Shown here: piece by piece, positions 1 to 7,741 of the stretch
Position numbering within the stretch: the stretch's first letter is position 1
Layout of the letters: the number at the start of each line of letters is the position of its first letter
Assembly: GCA_955652025.1 (NCBI GenBank)
Contig: CATPAO010000126.1
Span: 1-8,499 of the forward strand
DNA: 8,499 nucleotides
Direction of reading: 5' to 3'
From: Casimicrobiaceae bacterium
GTDB taxonomy: Bacteria > Pseudomonadota > Gammaproteobacteria > Burkholderiales > Casimicrobiaceae
Notes under the pieces: generated by a model
What the model saw: the letters and a program-made list of their open reading frames with translations, nothing else
Told to the model about the DNA's origin: nothing
The model's database searches: none
Program-made: the position numbers and the translations under genes

Positions 1-808
1 CCCAATACTTGAAGTCATTGGCCGCCAGCTCGCGCGCAGCGGTCGTGTCGCCGGCGTAATACGGCAGCACTTCGTCGCGAAAATAGAAGCTCAGCACGCC
101 GCTCACCGGATGTCCGGCGCGATCGACGATAGTCAGCACTTCGCACGCGTCACCGAACGTTTCCTTGAGCCGGGCGAAATAGCGGCGCGAGAACGGCGGC
201 GTTCCGTGGCGGTGAACGTTGTCCGCGTACAGCGCGAAAAAGCGCTCGGTCGTCGCATCGACTTCGCCTGCGAGGCCGGCCTTGATGCCTTTGCGCACCA
301 TCGCGCGCTGCTTGCGCGGAATCGCCCGCATGTTGACATGGGCATCGCGGTCGATCGGCTTGCGAAACGTCACGTAGAGATCCTGCCGCGGCCAATCCGG
401 ACAGTGCGGCACCCGGTTGCGCAGCTCGAGATGCGACACGCCGAGGTCCTTCGCAAGCTCCTCCGCCGCGGCGATCAACGCGCGTCGCGATTCGGCGTCG
501 TTTGCCGCGGCCCCCCCGTACACGGCGAATGGTAGCGAGACGAGCGCGTGCCCGAAGATCCGGCTCTTGACTTCGCAGAGCGGCAGCACGCCGGACACTG
601 CGCCGCCTCGTTCCGCGACCAGGTAATGGCAGCGGTGGCGGAAGATATCCTCGATGATGGCGCGCCACCCGATGCGATGAAAGAACGTCGCCTCGGGGCA
701 GCGCGGGACGAAGTCATCCCACCGGCGTGCGTCACCGGGATCGAACGGGCGCACGACGACCGGCGGCACTGCCTCAGCGGAGTCCAGCCGCGTCGCCTCG
801 GCATGCAT
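1..808 (-). CDS. FemAB-family XrtA/PEP-CTERM system-associated protein (GNAT fold), 3' end outside window
   Basis: This partial gene gives 269 codons from an ATG at 808 and leaves the window without a stop. The reading frame is open throughout, so it is not broken. The protein resembles the FemAB-like proteins of XrtA loci (TIGR03019 type). Recognisable stretches are FFHRIGW (42-48), VLPLCEVKSRIFG (74-86), the basic segment PRKQRAMVRKGIK (164-176) and EVLTIVD (223-229), which opens the second half of the acetyltransferase-like fold. Related proteins are about 330-350 residues, so roughly 70 are missing at the C-terminus. FemA/FemB proteins transfer aminoacyl groups from tRNA to peptidoglycan precursors; the acceptor for the XrtA-type members is unknown, and decoration of the EPS is only an inference. 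The start overlaps the deacetylase stop by one base (TGATG), which implies translational coupling. There is no signal peptide, so it is predicted to be cytoplasmic. Family assignment is firm; function is not. Confidence 0.88.
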   Translation of the reverse strand, partial: MHAEATRLDSAEAVPPVVVRPFDPGDARRWDDFVPRCPEATFFHRIGWRAIIEDIFRHRCHYLVAERGGAVSGVLPLCEVKSRIFGHALVSLPFAVYGGAAANDAESRRALIAAAEELAKDLGVSHLELRNRVPHCPDWPRQDLYVTFRKPIDRDAHVNMRAIPRKQRAMVRKGIKAGLAGEVDATTERFFALYADNVHRHGTPPFSRRYFARLKETFGDACEVLTIVDRAGHPVSGVLSFYFRDEVLPYYAGDTTAARELAANDFKYW

Positions 809-1668
809 CACGGTGCCCCATTCAGGAACACGCGATCGGCGCGGTCCCAGCGAAAATCGGAGAGCAATTGCCGCACCCGCGGCGCCATGCGTCGCAGATT
901 GACGTAATGGCGAAACCGCGCCTTCGCGCTCACGCCGGCAACACGCGGCTGCTCGGCGTCGATCTCCCACGGATGGAAGTAGAACACCGCCGGCTTGCGG
1001 TCGACCGTGTTGATGCGCTCGATCGACCAGCGCGACAGCGCGTAGGGAAGAAGGCGAAAATAGCCGCCGCCACCCGCTGGCCAGTTGTTTTGCATGACGC
1101 GGATGGTCGCGATCGGAACTTCGAGTAGGCCGGGCCGAACCTCGTGGGCGAACCGCGGCGCATCCGGCACACCGTAGTGGTCATGTCGAATCGGGTACAA
1201 ACTCGAGCTATATCGATAGCCGGCCTCGGTGATGCAATCGAACGCCCACGGATTTTCACGCCCCACGGAAAAGCTCGGCGCCCGGTATCCGTTGACCTCC
1301 CGTCCCGCGATGTCCTCGAGCACCGCCTTCGCGAGCCGGATGTCCGCCAGGAACGCGCCGGCCTCCTGCTCGGTCGCGCGTCGATGACTGAAGCCGTGGC
1401 TGGCGATCTCGTGACCGGACGCGCCAATCCGCCGGATCAGCGCGGGGTAGCGCTCGCCGATCCAACCCAGTGTAAAAAACGTCGCGTGCGCATCGGCGCC
1501 CGCGAGCATCTCGAGAATGCGATCGACGTTCTGCTCGACGCGGCACGGCAGCCGGTCCCAGTCGCGGCGGTCGATGTGAGCGGCGAACGCGGAAACCTGG
1601 AAATAGTCCTCGACGTCGATCGTGAGCGCATTCACGATGGTTGCGGTGGGCAGGTCGTGCAGGTTCAT
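808..1668 (-). CDS. XrtA system polysaccharide deacetylase (NodB-homology, DUF3473 C-terminus)
   Basis: A 286-residue carbohydrate esterase family 4 enzyme that would remove N- or O-acetyl groups from the EPS during or after synthesis. Numbering is from the ATG at 1668. The metal and catalytic motifs are visible: TIDVEDY (16-22, catalytic base and metal Asp), SHGFSH (90-95, metal histidines), GYRAPSFS (127-134) and FYFHPWEID (229-237, containing the C-terminal His). The NALTIDVEDYFQV opening and the FHPWEID ending with a C-terminal DUF3473-like tail are typical of the XrtA subfamily (TIGR03006) and distinguish it from generic chitooligosaccharide deacetylases. No signal peptide is evident. 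An ATG at 1698 would add ten residues but has no Shine-Dalgarno sequence and lies within the upstream small ORF. The 1668 start was chosen because it forms an ATGA overlap with that ORF and begins just before the conserved core. The stop overlaps the FemAB start by one base. Confidence 0.93.
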   Translation of the reverse strand: MNLHDLPTATIVNALTIDVEDYFQVSAFAAHIDRRDWDRLPCRVEQNVDRILEMLAGADAHATFFTLGWIGERYPALIRRIGASGHEIASHGFSHRRATEQEAGAFLADIRLAKAVLEDIAGREVNGYRAPSFSVGRENPWAFDCITEAGYRYSSSLYPIRHDHYGVPDAPRFAHEVRPGLLEVPIATIRVMQNNWPAGGGGYFRLLPYALSRWSIERINTVDRKPAVFYFHPWEIDAEQPRVAGVSAKARFRHYVNLRRMAPRVRQLLSDFRWDRADRVFLNGAP

Positions 1669-1790
1669 CGGAGGAGTGTCGAGGCGAAGTTGCGCCATCG
1701 CAATCGCGTGAGGTCTCGGGACAGAGCAATTCGCATGCCGGCAACCGCCGACAATCGCGGACTCTGCAGTCGCATTGCCACGCCCCTCAT
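1665..1790 (-). CDS. possible 41-codon small ORF linking ATPase and deacetylase
   Basis: The ATG at 1790 overlaps the ATPase stop as ATGA. The ORF's own TGA at 1667-1665 overlaps the preferred deacetylase ATG at 1668 in the same ATGA arrangement, so it spans the 118-nt gap exactly. GGTGA about 5 nt upstream of its ATG could serve as a ribosome site. The product would be short and arginine-rich (9 of 41), starting MRGVAMRLQ and ending ASTLLR, and matches no family I recognise. Against a real protein, 7 of the 9 arginines use CGA, which the neighbouring genes use far less, and only about 68% of third positions are G/C, lower than expected for genes of this operon. It may act only to carry ribosomes across the gap (translational coupling), or be a chance reading frame. 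Confidence 0.35.
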   Translation of the reverse strand: MRGVAMRLQSPRLSAVAGMRIALSRDLTRLRWRNFASTLLR

Positions 1791-2815
1791 CGCTTCACCG
1801 GCGTGCTCGGCTTGGTTGGACGTTGCTCGGTGAGTAGCGCCCGATGCAGCAGGTTGACCGCGGTGTTGACGAGCTTCTCGAGCCGATCCATACGCTCGTC
1901 GAGCTCGCGAAATTGCGTGGTCCACTGCCCGGAATCGGGCGGCGAAGGCGCGGGCGGCGCGCCGCCCGCGACGTGCAGCGCGGGGCCGAGCGTCGCCTCG
2001 GGTCCCATCTCGTCCTTGATTTCACGCGCGATTGACTGCACGTCGCCCGAGTCGAGCGCGTGCCGCTCGGCCAAAAAGCCGGCAAGGAAAAGCCGATTGC
2101 ACAGCGTGTTGATCCGGCGCGGAATCCCGCCCGTCAACGTGTGGATTAGCTCGAAGCACGCGGGCTCGAAGCGCGGGTCGCCGGTCCAGCCGACGTGGTG
2201 CAGCCGATGCTCGATGTAGGCCTGCGTTTCGGCCTTGTCGAGCGGGCCGAGATGGTAGGACGCGATGACGCGCTGGCGGAGCTGCTGCATCTGCGGGCTT
2301 TGCATCATCACGCGAAGCTCGGGCTGGCCGATCAGAAAGCTTTGCAGCAATGCCTGGTCGCCGAGCTGGAAGTTGGAAAGCATCCGCAGCTCCTCGATGG
2401 CCTTCGGCGTCAAGTTCTGCGCCTCATCGACCACGAGCAGCGCGCGCTTCTTGTCGATCGCGAGCTGGCATAGAAACGCCTCGAGCGACACGAGCAGGAT
2501 CGCCTTGTCGACCGACTTGACCGGCAGGCCGAACGCGGCACCGACGGCGCGCAACATGTCGTCGCCGTCGAGCTGCGTGCTGACGAGCTGCGCGGCGACG
2601 AGCTTGTCGCGATCGATCTGTTCGAACAGGCTCCGCACGATCGTCGTCTTGCCTGCGCCGATTTCTCCGGTGATGACGATGAAGCCCTCGCTCTGATACA
2701 GGCCATATTGCAGGTACGCGAACGCGCGCTTGTGGCCGCGGCTGCCGAAGTAGAACGCCGGATCGGGGTTCAGTTGGAAGGGCTTGCCGGTCAGCCCGTA
2801 AAAAGCTTCATACAT
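1787..2815 (-). CDS. XrtA/PEP-CTERM system-associated AAA ATPase (ExeA/GspA-like)
   Basis: A 342-residue AAA+ ATPase of the ExeA/general secretion GspA-like group, XrtA-associated subfamily (TIGR03015). It opens with the characteristic MYEAFYGLTGKPFQLNPDP. Walker A is GEIGAGKT (50-57), Walker B LLVVDEAQN (126-134), a sensor-1 region surrounds FLIGQPEL (160-167), the likely arginine-finger region is LRQRV (179-183), and sensor 2 is GGIPRRIN (229-236). A Pro/Ala-rich linker (about 285-294) leads to a short predicted coiled coil (about 302-325), which suggests oligomerisation or partner contact. No transmembrane segment is evident. ExeA homologues use ATP to assemble secretin complexes with a peptidoglycan-binding partner; here an analogous role in assembling the EPS export apparatus is an inference. 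The ATG follows the barrel stop by 10 nt, with only a weak AAAGA-like ribosome site, again suggesting coupled translation. Confidence 0.95.
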   Translation of the reverse strand: MYEAFYGLTGKPFQLNPDPAFYFGSRGHKRAFAYLQYGLYQSEGFIVITGEIGAGKTTIVRSLFEQIDRDKLVAAQLVSTQLDGDDMLRAVGAAFGLPVKSVDKAILLVSLEAFLCQLAIDKKRALLVVDEAQNLTPKAIEELRMLSNFQLGDQALLQSFLIGQPELRVMMQSPQMQQLRQRVIASYHLGPLDKAETQAYIEHRLHHVGWTGDPRFEPACFELIHTLTGGIPRRINTLCNRLFLAGFLAERHALDSGDVQSIAREIKDEMGPEATLGPALHVAGGAPPAPSPPDSGQWTTQFRELDERMDRLEKLVNTAVNLLHRALLTEQRPTKPSTPVKR

Positions 2816-2825
2816 GTCTTTGCAT

Positions 2826-4403
2826 TCAGTGGAAGCGGTGGTTCACGCCGACGAAAACCGCCGCTTCGTTGTAGTTCGCGCTGACATCGGAACGGAGGTT
2901 CTGGTAGCGGACGCCCGCGTAGACCGACGTCAATACCGAGACCGTCTGCGTGAGCGTTGCGCGGACCGAAGCCTGCTTGGAGGTTCCGGGCCGGTCGTTG
3001 GCGACGGTACGCGATCCGTCCACGCTTCCGGTCAACGTGAGCACCGGCGTAAGCGAGTGCGACCACACGATGCTGCCGCCGGTCTGCGTGTTGTTCTCGA
3101 AAAGCGAGAACAACGATGGCAGGACTGTGCCGGCGGCCGAGATCGGCTCGTTGCGCTGACGGTAGGCGGAAACGAAGACCGTGTTCCGCGCCCCGAGGAG
3201 TCCCACGGTGCCGAGCAATGATTCCTGTAGCGTGATCTGCTGCGTGTAAAGCGTGACCGCGTCCGAGAGAAACGCCGGCAGGCCGCGGGCCAGGATCAAT
3301 TGGTTCACGAGCGCCTGACGCTGCGCGGCATCCGGCACCCGCGACAGGAACAGCAGATTGAGCGCGCCCGCGACGTCGACGCCGGCCGGCAGCGAGGCGA
3401 GCTGCTGCGGATAGGTCGTGGTGTTGCGCGAGGCCGAGAGGCTCCAGACCGACAGCGGTGTCCGATGATCGAACGACACCGTGTAGGAAGAACCGAAAAA
3501 ACGGTGCTCCCACGTCGCGTCCAAACTCGTTACCTCAGAAGGCCGCCATTTAAAGCCGACCCCGTAGAGGACGTTCTCGTGACTCTGGACCAAGACATCG
3601 TTGTGCTCGAAGCCACCGCTTGCCGAAATCTGCACTTGCTGGTCGATCTGATAGAGGCCCCGGAAGCGCGCGAGCTCCGTGAGCTGCTGGTCCTGGTTTT
3701 GAAACTTGGTGTCCGAGCGATCGATTTCGACCGCCCACCCGAACGGCCGCGGGTCGCGGCGGAACGAACCGGTCAACTCGTTGGTGTAAGAACCGTTTAT
3801 GACGCTCGTGCCTTTGCTCCAGATATTGTCGTCGCGGAGCTGGTAGCTGTAGTCCTTGCCAGCGTCGCCCTTTACATACGGCGAAACTCGATAGAGCTGG
3901 CTCGTATAGCGATTGTTGGTCGCATTGGCGAGGCTGTCGGAGCGGGCGCCGAACGGCGTCACGTATTGCTGGTTCACGTTGATCGAGCTATCGACGAACA
4001 GGAGCCGATTGACGAGTTCCCAGTTGCCGAGCAGGCTGACCTGCGGGTCGGCCTTGTTGTTGTCGGCGCCAGTCCGCGCGTAGAGAAGCACGGGCACCGA
4101 AACGAATCCTACGAGCGACGTGTGGGCGCCGGTTTCATTCACCCGAAATCCTGGCGCCAACTGGGTGACGAAATCGCTGCGTCGATCCGCCGTGGCGCGG
4201 AGATCGACGTTGTTGGTGAGCGTCTCCTCGATGAAGATCGTCGGCTCGATGCGCCACGTCTCGGCCACCGCGCCGCCGGTGAGCGAAACGAGAACACCCC
4301 CGACGGCGGCACACCGCGCAAGCGATCGGGGCCCGCCCCGCGCCGGATGACGACCGCACGCAACGAGTCTGTTACTGCGCGCCTTCGTCCCCGTAATAGC
4401 CAT
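2826..4403 (-). CDS. TIGR03016-family PEP-CTERM system-associated outer-membrane beta-barrel protein
   Basis: A 525-residue protein with an N-terminal signal peptide: basic region to about residue 30, hydrophobic core at 31-46, likely cleavage after AVA at 47, mature start ETWRIEP. The rest consists of many alternating polar/hydrophobic, aromatic-rich strands (for example YTSQLYRVSPYV, FGWAVEID, YAGVRYQNLRS) and ends in a membrane-type strand, VFVGVNHRFH. This is the profile of the XrtA-locus outer-membrane proteins related to capsular or EPS barrel proteins. A role in EPS passage or anchoring at the outer membrane is inferred from its position; the mechanism is not known. The ATG at 4403 lies inside the kinase gene (32-nt overlap) and has no Shine-Dalgarno sequence, and I see no alternative ATG, GTG or TTG before the hydrophobic core, so this start is the best available. 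The 30-residue n-region is unusually long. Ten nt separate its stop from the ATPase start. Confidence 0.9.
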   Translation of the reverse strand: MAITGTKARSNRLVACGRHPARGGPRSLARCAAVGGVLVSLTGGAVAETWRIEPTIFIEETLTNNVDLRATADRRSDFVTQLAPGFRVNETGAHTSLVGFVSVPVLLYARTGADNNKADPQVSLLGNWELVNRLLFVDSSINVNQQYVTPFGARSDSLANATNNRYTSQLYRVSPYVKGDAGKDYSYQLRDDNIWSKGTSVINGSYTNELTGSFRRDPRPFGWAVEIDRSDTKFQNQDQQLTELARFRGLYQIDQQVQISASGGFEHNDVLVQSHENVLYGVGFKWRPSEVTSLDATWEHRFFGSSYTVSFDHRTPLSVWSLSASRNTTTYPQQLASLPAGVDVAGALNLLFLSRVPDAAQRQALVNQLILARGLPAFLSDAVTLYTQQITLQESLLGTVGLLGARNTVFVSAYRQRNEPISAAGTVLPSLFSLFENNTQTGGSIVWSHSLTPVLTLTGSVDGSRTVANDRPGTSKQASVRATLTQTVSVLTSVYAGVRYQNLRSDVSANYNEAAVFVGVNHRFH

Positions 4404-5352
4404 AATACGTGCCGACGTCGGTCCGGCTTGCCTTGTTGAGCAACATCAGCACGATTTCGCAGGTCTCGACGGTGGCGAGCGCCTGCTGCAGCGCCTGCTG
4501 CGATGTCGCGTCCGCGGCGACGACCATCACGATCTGGCCCATGTGCGTTGCCAGTACGCGCGCCTCGGTCGTCGCGAGCAGCGGCGGGGAATCGAAGATG
4601 ATGATTCGATCGGAATAGTGTGACGACAACTCGCGCAACAGGCTCGCCATCTGCTCGCTCGCCAAAAGCTCCGTCGACCGGCGCTGACGGGGTCCCGCCG
4701 GTAGCAGCGTGAGGCGCTCCACATTGGTCTTGATAAGCGCGTCGCCGACGCGAATGTCGTCGCGCGTCAGGAGGTCGAGGAGCCCCGGCGAGTGCGGCGT
4801 GCCGAGGATCGCCGGCAGCGACGGGTGCGTGACGTCGCCATCGACGAGTAGCACGCGGGTGTTGTATTCCATTGCCACGCTCATCGCCAGGTTGATCGAC
4901 GTGAACGTCTTACCCTCGGCTGGTAACGCGCTCGTCACCATCACCAAGTTGCCGTGTTTGACGCGCTCATCGCCCTTACCGAGCGCATTGCGAATGATCG
5001 GACGCTTGACGACCCGAAATTCGTCCGCCATTTGCGACGTCGGAACGTCCGGCGTAACGAATCCCAGCGTGCGCAGCTTCTCGAGATTCAGCTCGACGTA
5101 GCGACCCGGCACGCGCGCGCCGGGCCGGTCGTTGGCGGCGATTTCCGCGGGCGCGTCGAAGCGCGACGTGCGCACCTCGGAAAGCGCCGACTCTAATCGC
5201 TTCGACTCCATGGCCGCGACGACCGCTTCGGGCAGCGGCATGTCGCCGTTGCCCTTCGCGACCCGCGGCGGCTCCGCCGGCGTTTCGGGAAACTCCGCCC
5301 CGGCGCGTCGAAGCTCCTCGAGCCGTCGTGCGGCGTCCTCGATCAAGCTCAT
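4372..5352 (-). CDS. XrtA-associated BY-type tyrosine autokinase
   Basis: A 326-residue cytoplasmic bacterial tyrosine kinase (Wzc C-terminal domain/CapB/EpsG-like, TIGR03018 type) that would autophosphorylate and cycle with the chain-length protein to control EPS polymerisation and export. A charged N-terminal region (1-80) with low similarity to anything is followed by FRVVKRPII (112-120), Walker A SALPAEGKT (141-149), Walker A' VLLVDGDVTHPSL (167-179), Walker B IIIFDSPPLL (250-259) and a C-terminal tyrosine cluster YYGYY (316-320), the expected autophosphorylation site. The start at 5352 is fixed by a clear AAGGA at 5364-5360, 7 nt upstream of the ATG; the open frame extends 96 codons further upstream only because the DNA is GC-rich, and that extension lies within the chain-length gene. 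The gap to the upstream stop is 11 nt. The kinase and its membrane activator are separate genes, as in CapA/CapB systems, unlike the fused Wzc of enterobacteria. Confidence 0.95.
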   Translation of the reverse strand: MSLIEDAARRLEELRRAGAEFPETPAEPPRVAKGNGDMPLPEAVVAAMESKRLESALSEVRTSRFDAPAEIAANDRPGARVPGRYVELNLEKLRTLGFVTPDVPTSQMADEFRVVKRPIIRNALGKGDERVKHGNLVMVTSALPAEGKTFTSINLAMSVAMEYNTRVLLVDGDVTHPSLPAILGTPHSPGLLDLLTRDDIRVGDALIKTNVERLTLLPAGPRQRRSTELLASEQMASLLRELSSHYSDRIIIFDSPPLLATTEARVLATHMGQIVMVVAADATSQQALQQALATVETCEIVLMLLNKASRTDVGTYYGYYGDEGAQ

Positions 5353-5359
5353 CGATCGT

Positions 5360-5364
5360 TCCTT
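5360..5364 (-). promoter_or_regulatory. ribosome binding site deciding the kinase start
   Basis: On the minus strand AAGGA lies 7 nt upstream of the ATG at 5352 and overlaps the TAA of the chain-length gene. It separates the true kinase start from the long upstream in-frame extension. Confidence 0.75.
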
Positions 5365-6926
5365 TACACGGCGGCGCGCCCGATCAGGAGCGCGACTCCA
5401 AATATGGCGGCAAACGACGCCAGAAGGCCACCCAAACCGCCGGCGAACAGATAGGCGCGCTGACGGCGGCGCTGTTGCAGGTGCTCGCTGGGAAGCAGAG
5501 AAACCATTCCGAGAATCGGACGCTTCGAGACTTCGCGCAGCGTTCGCATATCGTGAAATATCGGCGAAATTTGGCTCGCGACGAAACTCGCCGCGAATCC
5601 GGTGCCCAGCGCCGCAATGAACGCGCCGACGAGAAGCCATATCCGCCTCGGCGCCACCGGCTCCGGCGACACGCGGGGCGGATCGATGACCCGAAAGCGC
5701 GTACCTCCGCTGTCCTGCACGTCCTTGCCCATCGTCGCGGACTCGCGCCTCGCCAACAACGTTTCGTAGGTCTTCTTCTGCACGTCGTAGTCGCGATTGA
5801 GCTGCGCGAACTCGGCTTCAACCTGCGGCACGAGCTGGGCCTGCGTCTTGAGGGCGTTGTATTGATTCTGATAGGCGGCTAGTTTGGCACGCGACGAAGC
5901 GACATTCGCCTCGGCTTCCGCAAGTGAAATCCGCAACTGCTGGAACACCGGATTTCGATCCAGCGGAGCGATCGATTTAGGGTTCGTCGACGCCGCCTTG
6001 CGTCGAGCCGCGATATCGTCCTTGCGTTGCTCTTCCAGTTGCTCGATCAACCGCCTGGTCGCGGTCACGTCCGGATGCTGGTCCGTGTATTTGCGCCGCT
6101 GCTCGTCCAGCTCCTTTTTCAACGCCGTGATCCTGGCATCGATCTCGGGCATGGCGGTCCCAGACTCCGAGCCCGGCTCGTCGAGCAACAGCGTCGGCGA
6201 TTCGCCCGCCAATTCCTTCTTGTAGGAGTCTCGCGCCTGTTCCGCCGATTGAGCTTCCAACTTGGCGTTCTCGATGTCATTGCGTAGCTGCGTCATCCGT
6301 GCGTAGTAGTCGGGACCTTCGCGATCGGCGACACCGATGTATTTCAGCTTGAAATCCTTGAGCCGGCTCTCCGCCGCCTGCAACGTCTCCTCGTACCGCT
6401 TGACCTGGTCGTCGAGAAATTTCACGGCGGTCTGCGTGTCCTGCTTCTTGTCGCCCAGGCTCGACTCGACGAAAATGCCGAGCAGCGACTGGACCACCTT
6501 GCGCGCCTGCTCCGGATTGGGATCGCGATAGCTGATCACATAGAGATTGGATTGCACGTTGCCGGTGAGCACGATCGACTTGATGACGTCGTCGATCAGG
6601 TCGTCGCGTTCGGATTGCGCCTTGACGCGCAAATCGAGATCGGCCATCCGCACGAGCTTTTCCACGTTCGGGCGGCTGATCAGCGTCCGGCTCATCAACG
6701 CCACTTGCTGGTCGAGATTCGGCTGGATCGCGAGCCCGGCCAACAGGGGCCTCAGCAGCGACTCGGTGTCGACGTACACGCGCGCGCTCGCCTCGTAACG
6801 CTCCGGAATTCGGTACACGACGGCGACGCCGACGATGGCGGCGAACCACGCCGCCGCCAATCCGATCCATCGGCGATGCCACATGCCGCGCAAATAGGCT
6901 AAGAGTTCCCGATAGAGGTCGTTCAT
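5364..6926 (-). CDS. XrtA system polysaccharide chain-length determinant (Wzz/Wzc-N family)
   Basis: A 520-residue polysaccharide co-polymerase that sets EPS chain length and couples polymerisation to the outer-membrane exporter and the tyrosine kinase. It has an N-terminal membrane segment (about 20-40), then the Wzz domain with YEASARVYVDTESLL (44-58). A long periplasmic coiled-coil region follows (about 163-240 and 262-400), including KYTDQHPDV (279-287). Next come a proline-rich FRVIDPPRVSPEP (411-423) and a second membrane segment (about 429-452). A third hydrophobic segment lies at 491-516, close to the C-terminus. This is the topology of the XrtA chain-length family (TIGR03007, EpsF-like), with no fused kinase. 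The ATG at 6926 (MNDLYRELLAYLRGMW) was chosen because GGA lies upstream and it matches the family N-terminus; a GTG at 6956 would add ten residues with no ribosome site. It begins 50 nt after the exporter stop and its TAA overlaps the kinase ribosome site. Confidence 0.95.
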   Translation of the reverse strand: MNDLYRELLAYLRGMWHRRWIGLAAAWFAAIVGVAVVYRIPERYEASARVYVDTESLLRPLLAGLAIQPNLDQQVALMSRTLISRPNVEKLVRMADLDLRVKAQSERDDLIDDVIKSIVLTGNVQSNLYVISYRDPNPEQARKVVQSLLGIFVESSLGDKKQDTQTAVKFLDDQVKRYEETLQAAESRLKDFKLKYIGVADREGPDYYARMTQLRNDIENAKLEAQSAEQARDSYKKELAGESPTLLLDEPGSESGTAMPEIDARITALKKELDEQRRKYTDQHPDVTATRRLIEQLEEQRKDDIAARRKAASTNPKSIAPLDRNPVFQQLRISLAEAEANVASSRAKLAAYQNQYNALKTQAQLVPQVEAEFAQLNRDYDVQKKTYETLLARRESATMGKDVQDSGGTRFRVIDPPRVSPEPVAPRRIWLLVGAFIAALGTGFAASFVASQISPIFHDMRTLREVSKRPILGMVSLLPSEHLQQRRRQRAYLFAGGLGGLLASFAAIFGVALLIGRAAV

Positions 6927-6976
6927 CGATAATTCCGTTCGAGTCGCAAAGCTCACACGCGGACGATGCGAGCGCG

Positions 6977-7627
6977 CTAGAACCAGCTTTGCGGGATGAT
7001 CAGGATGTCGCCGGGGCGCATATCGACGTTCGCGGTAATGTCGCCGCGTTTCACCAGATCGCGCAACCGCACGGCATAGAGCTTGCCCCCATCCGCGACG
7101 CGAAAGATGCGCGCGCCGTTGCCGTCGGCGAAGTCAGTGAGCCCGCCGACCGAGATCATCACGTCCAGCACCGTCATGTTCGTACGATAGGGAAGCACCT
7201 GCGGCTTTGTCGCTTCGCCGATGACGCGAATCTGCTCGTTCGGCGGCCCGGCGAACGTCGTCACGACGATCGTGACGACCGGATCGCGGATATATTTGAC
7301 CAGCGCCTTTTCCATGTCGCGCTCGAGCTCGGTCGGGGTTTTGCCAAGCGCCGGAAGGTCGTCGACCAGCGGCGTCGTGATCTTGCCGTCTGGACGCACG
7401 GGCACGCTCATCGACAGCTCGGGATTGCGCCAGACGATGACGTTGATGGTGTCGAGCGGCCCGATGTGATAGTCGTAGTCGGGCGTGCTTGCCATGGCCG
7501 GCGCCGCCGGATACTGCGGCGTCTGGCAGGCCGCGACGAGAACCGCGACCATGCCGCAAAGCGCGAATGCGGCGAAGCGACCAAGCGGCGCCGACAGTAT
7601 TCCGAAGCGTTCAGCGATCGATTTCAT
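6977..7627 (-). CDS. XrtA/PEP-CTERM system exopolysaccharide export lipoprotein (Wza-like)
   Basis: A 216-residue outer-membrane polysaccharide export protein. A lipoprotein signal ends in the lipobox LVAAC with Cys34 as the lipidation site. A polysaccharide export (PES) domain follows from about residue 50 to 126 (YDYHIGPLDTINVIVWRNPELS, then RPDGKITTPLVDDL), then one SLBB domain (about 132-182, starting IRVIGEATKPQ). It ends with PGDILIIPQSWF, typical of the XrtA subfamily (TIGR03027). It is shorter than E. coli Wza (about 380 residues), with only one SLBB domain and no obvious C-terminal amphipathic helix, so the outer-membrane pore may be completed by the TIGR03016-type barrel further down the operon; that is an inference. 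The ATG has a purine-rich GAGGGGAGGG site just upstream. It is the first gene of the visible operon and lies about 100 nt downstream of a sigma-54-type promoter. Confidence 0.95.
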   Translation of the reverse strand: MKSIAERFGILSAPLGRFAAFALCGMVAVLVAACQTPQYPAAPAMASTPDYDYHIGPLDTINVIVWRNPELSMSVPVRPDGKITTPLVDDLPALGKTPTELERDMEKALVKYIRDPVVTIVVTTFAGPPNEQIRVIGEATKPQVLPYRTNMTVLDVMISVGGLTDFADGNGARIFRVADGGKLYAVRLRDLVKRGDITANVDMRPGDILIIPQSWF

Positions 7628-7630
7628 GCG

Positions 7631-7640
7631 CCCTCCCCTC
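7631..7640 (-). promoter_or_regulatory. ribosome binding site of the exporter gene
   Basis: Read on the minus strand, GAGGGGAGGG ends 3 nt before the ATG at 7627. AGGGG and GGAGG are both possible pairing sites with the 16S anti-Shine-Dalgarno. It is the strongest such site in the window and supports this start codon. Confidence 0.7.
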
Positions 7641-7741
7641 AGTCTGCCCCGGTTTGCAATCTCGGCCTGCGTTCGTCGTCAAGCGAGAATGTTGATGTTA
7701 ACACTATGCAATCGCGAATTCCGCGTCGAAACACATGGCGT

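Noticed and set aside
150..668. 172-codon minus-strand open frame near the left edge
   Set aside because: It is a shadow of the FemAB-like gene, whose true frame lies one register away and runs unbroken off the window.
3300..4439. 379-codon open frame on the plus strand opposite the barrel gene
   Set aside because: Its protein is arginine/valine-rich with no recognisable domain or signal. It lies wholly antisense to a well-supported gene and is explained by third-position GC bias.
5353..5640. 96-codon N-terminal extension of the kinase
   Set aside because: It lies within the chain-length gene in another frame, its composition is arginine/serine-rich shadow sequence, and a clear AAGGA site sets the start at 5352.
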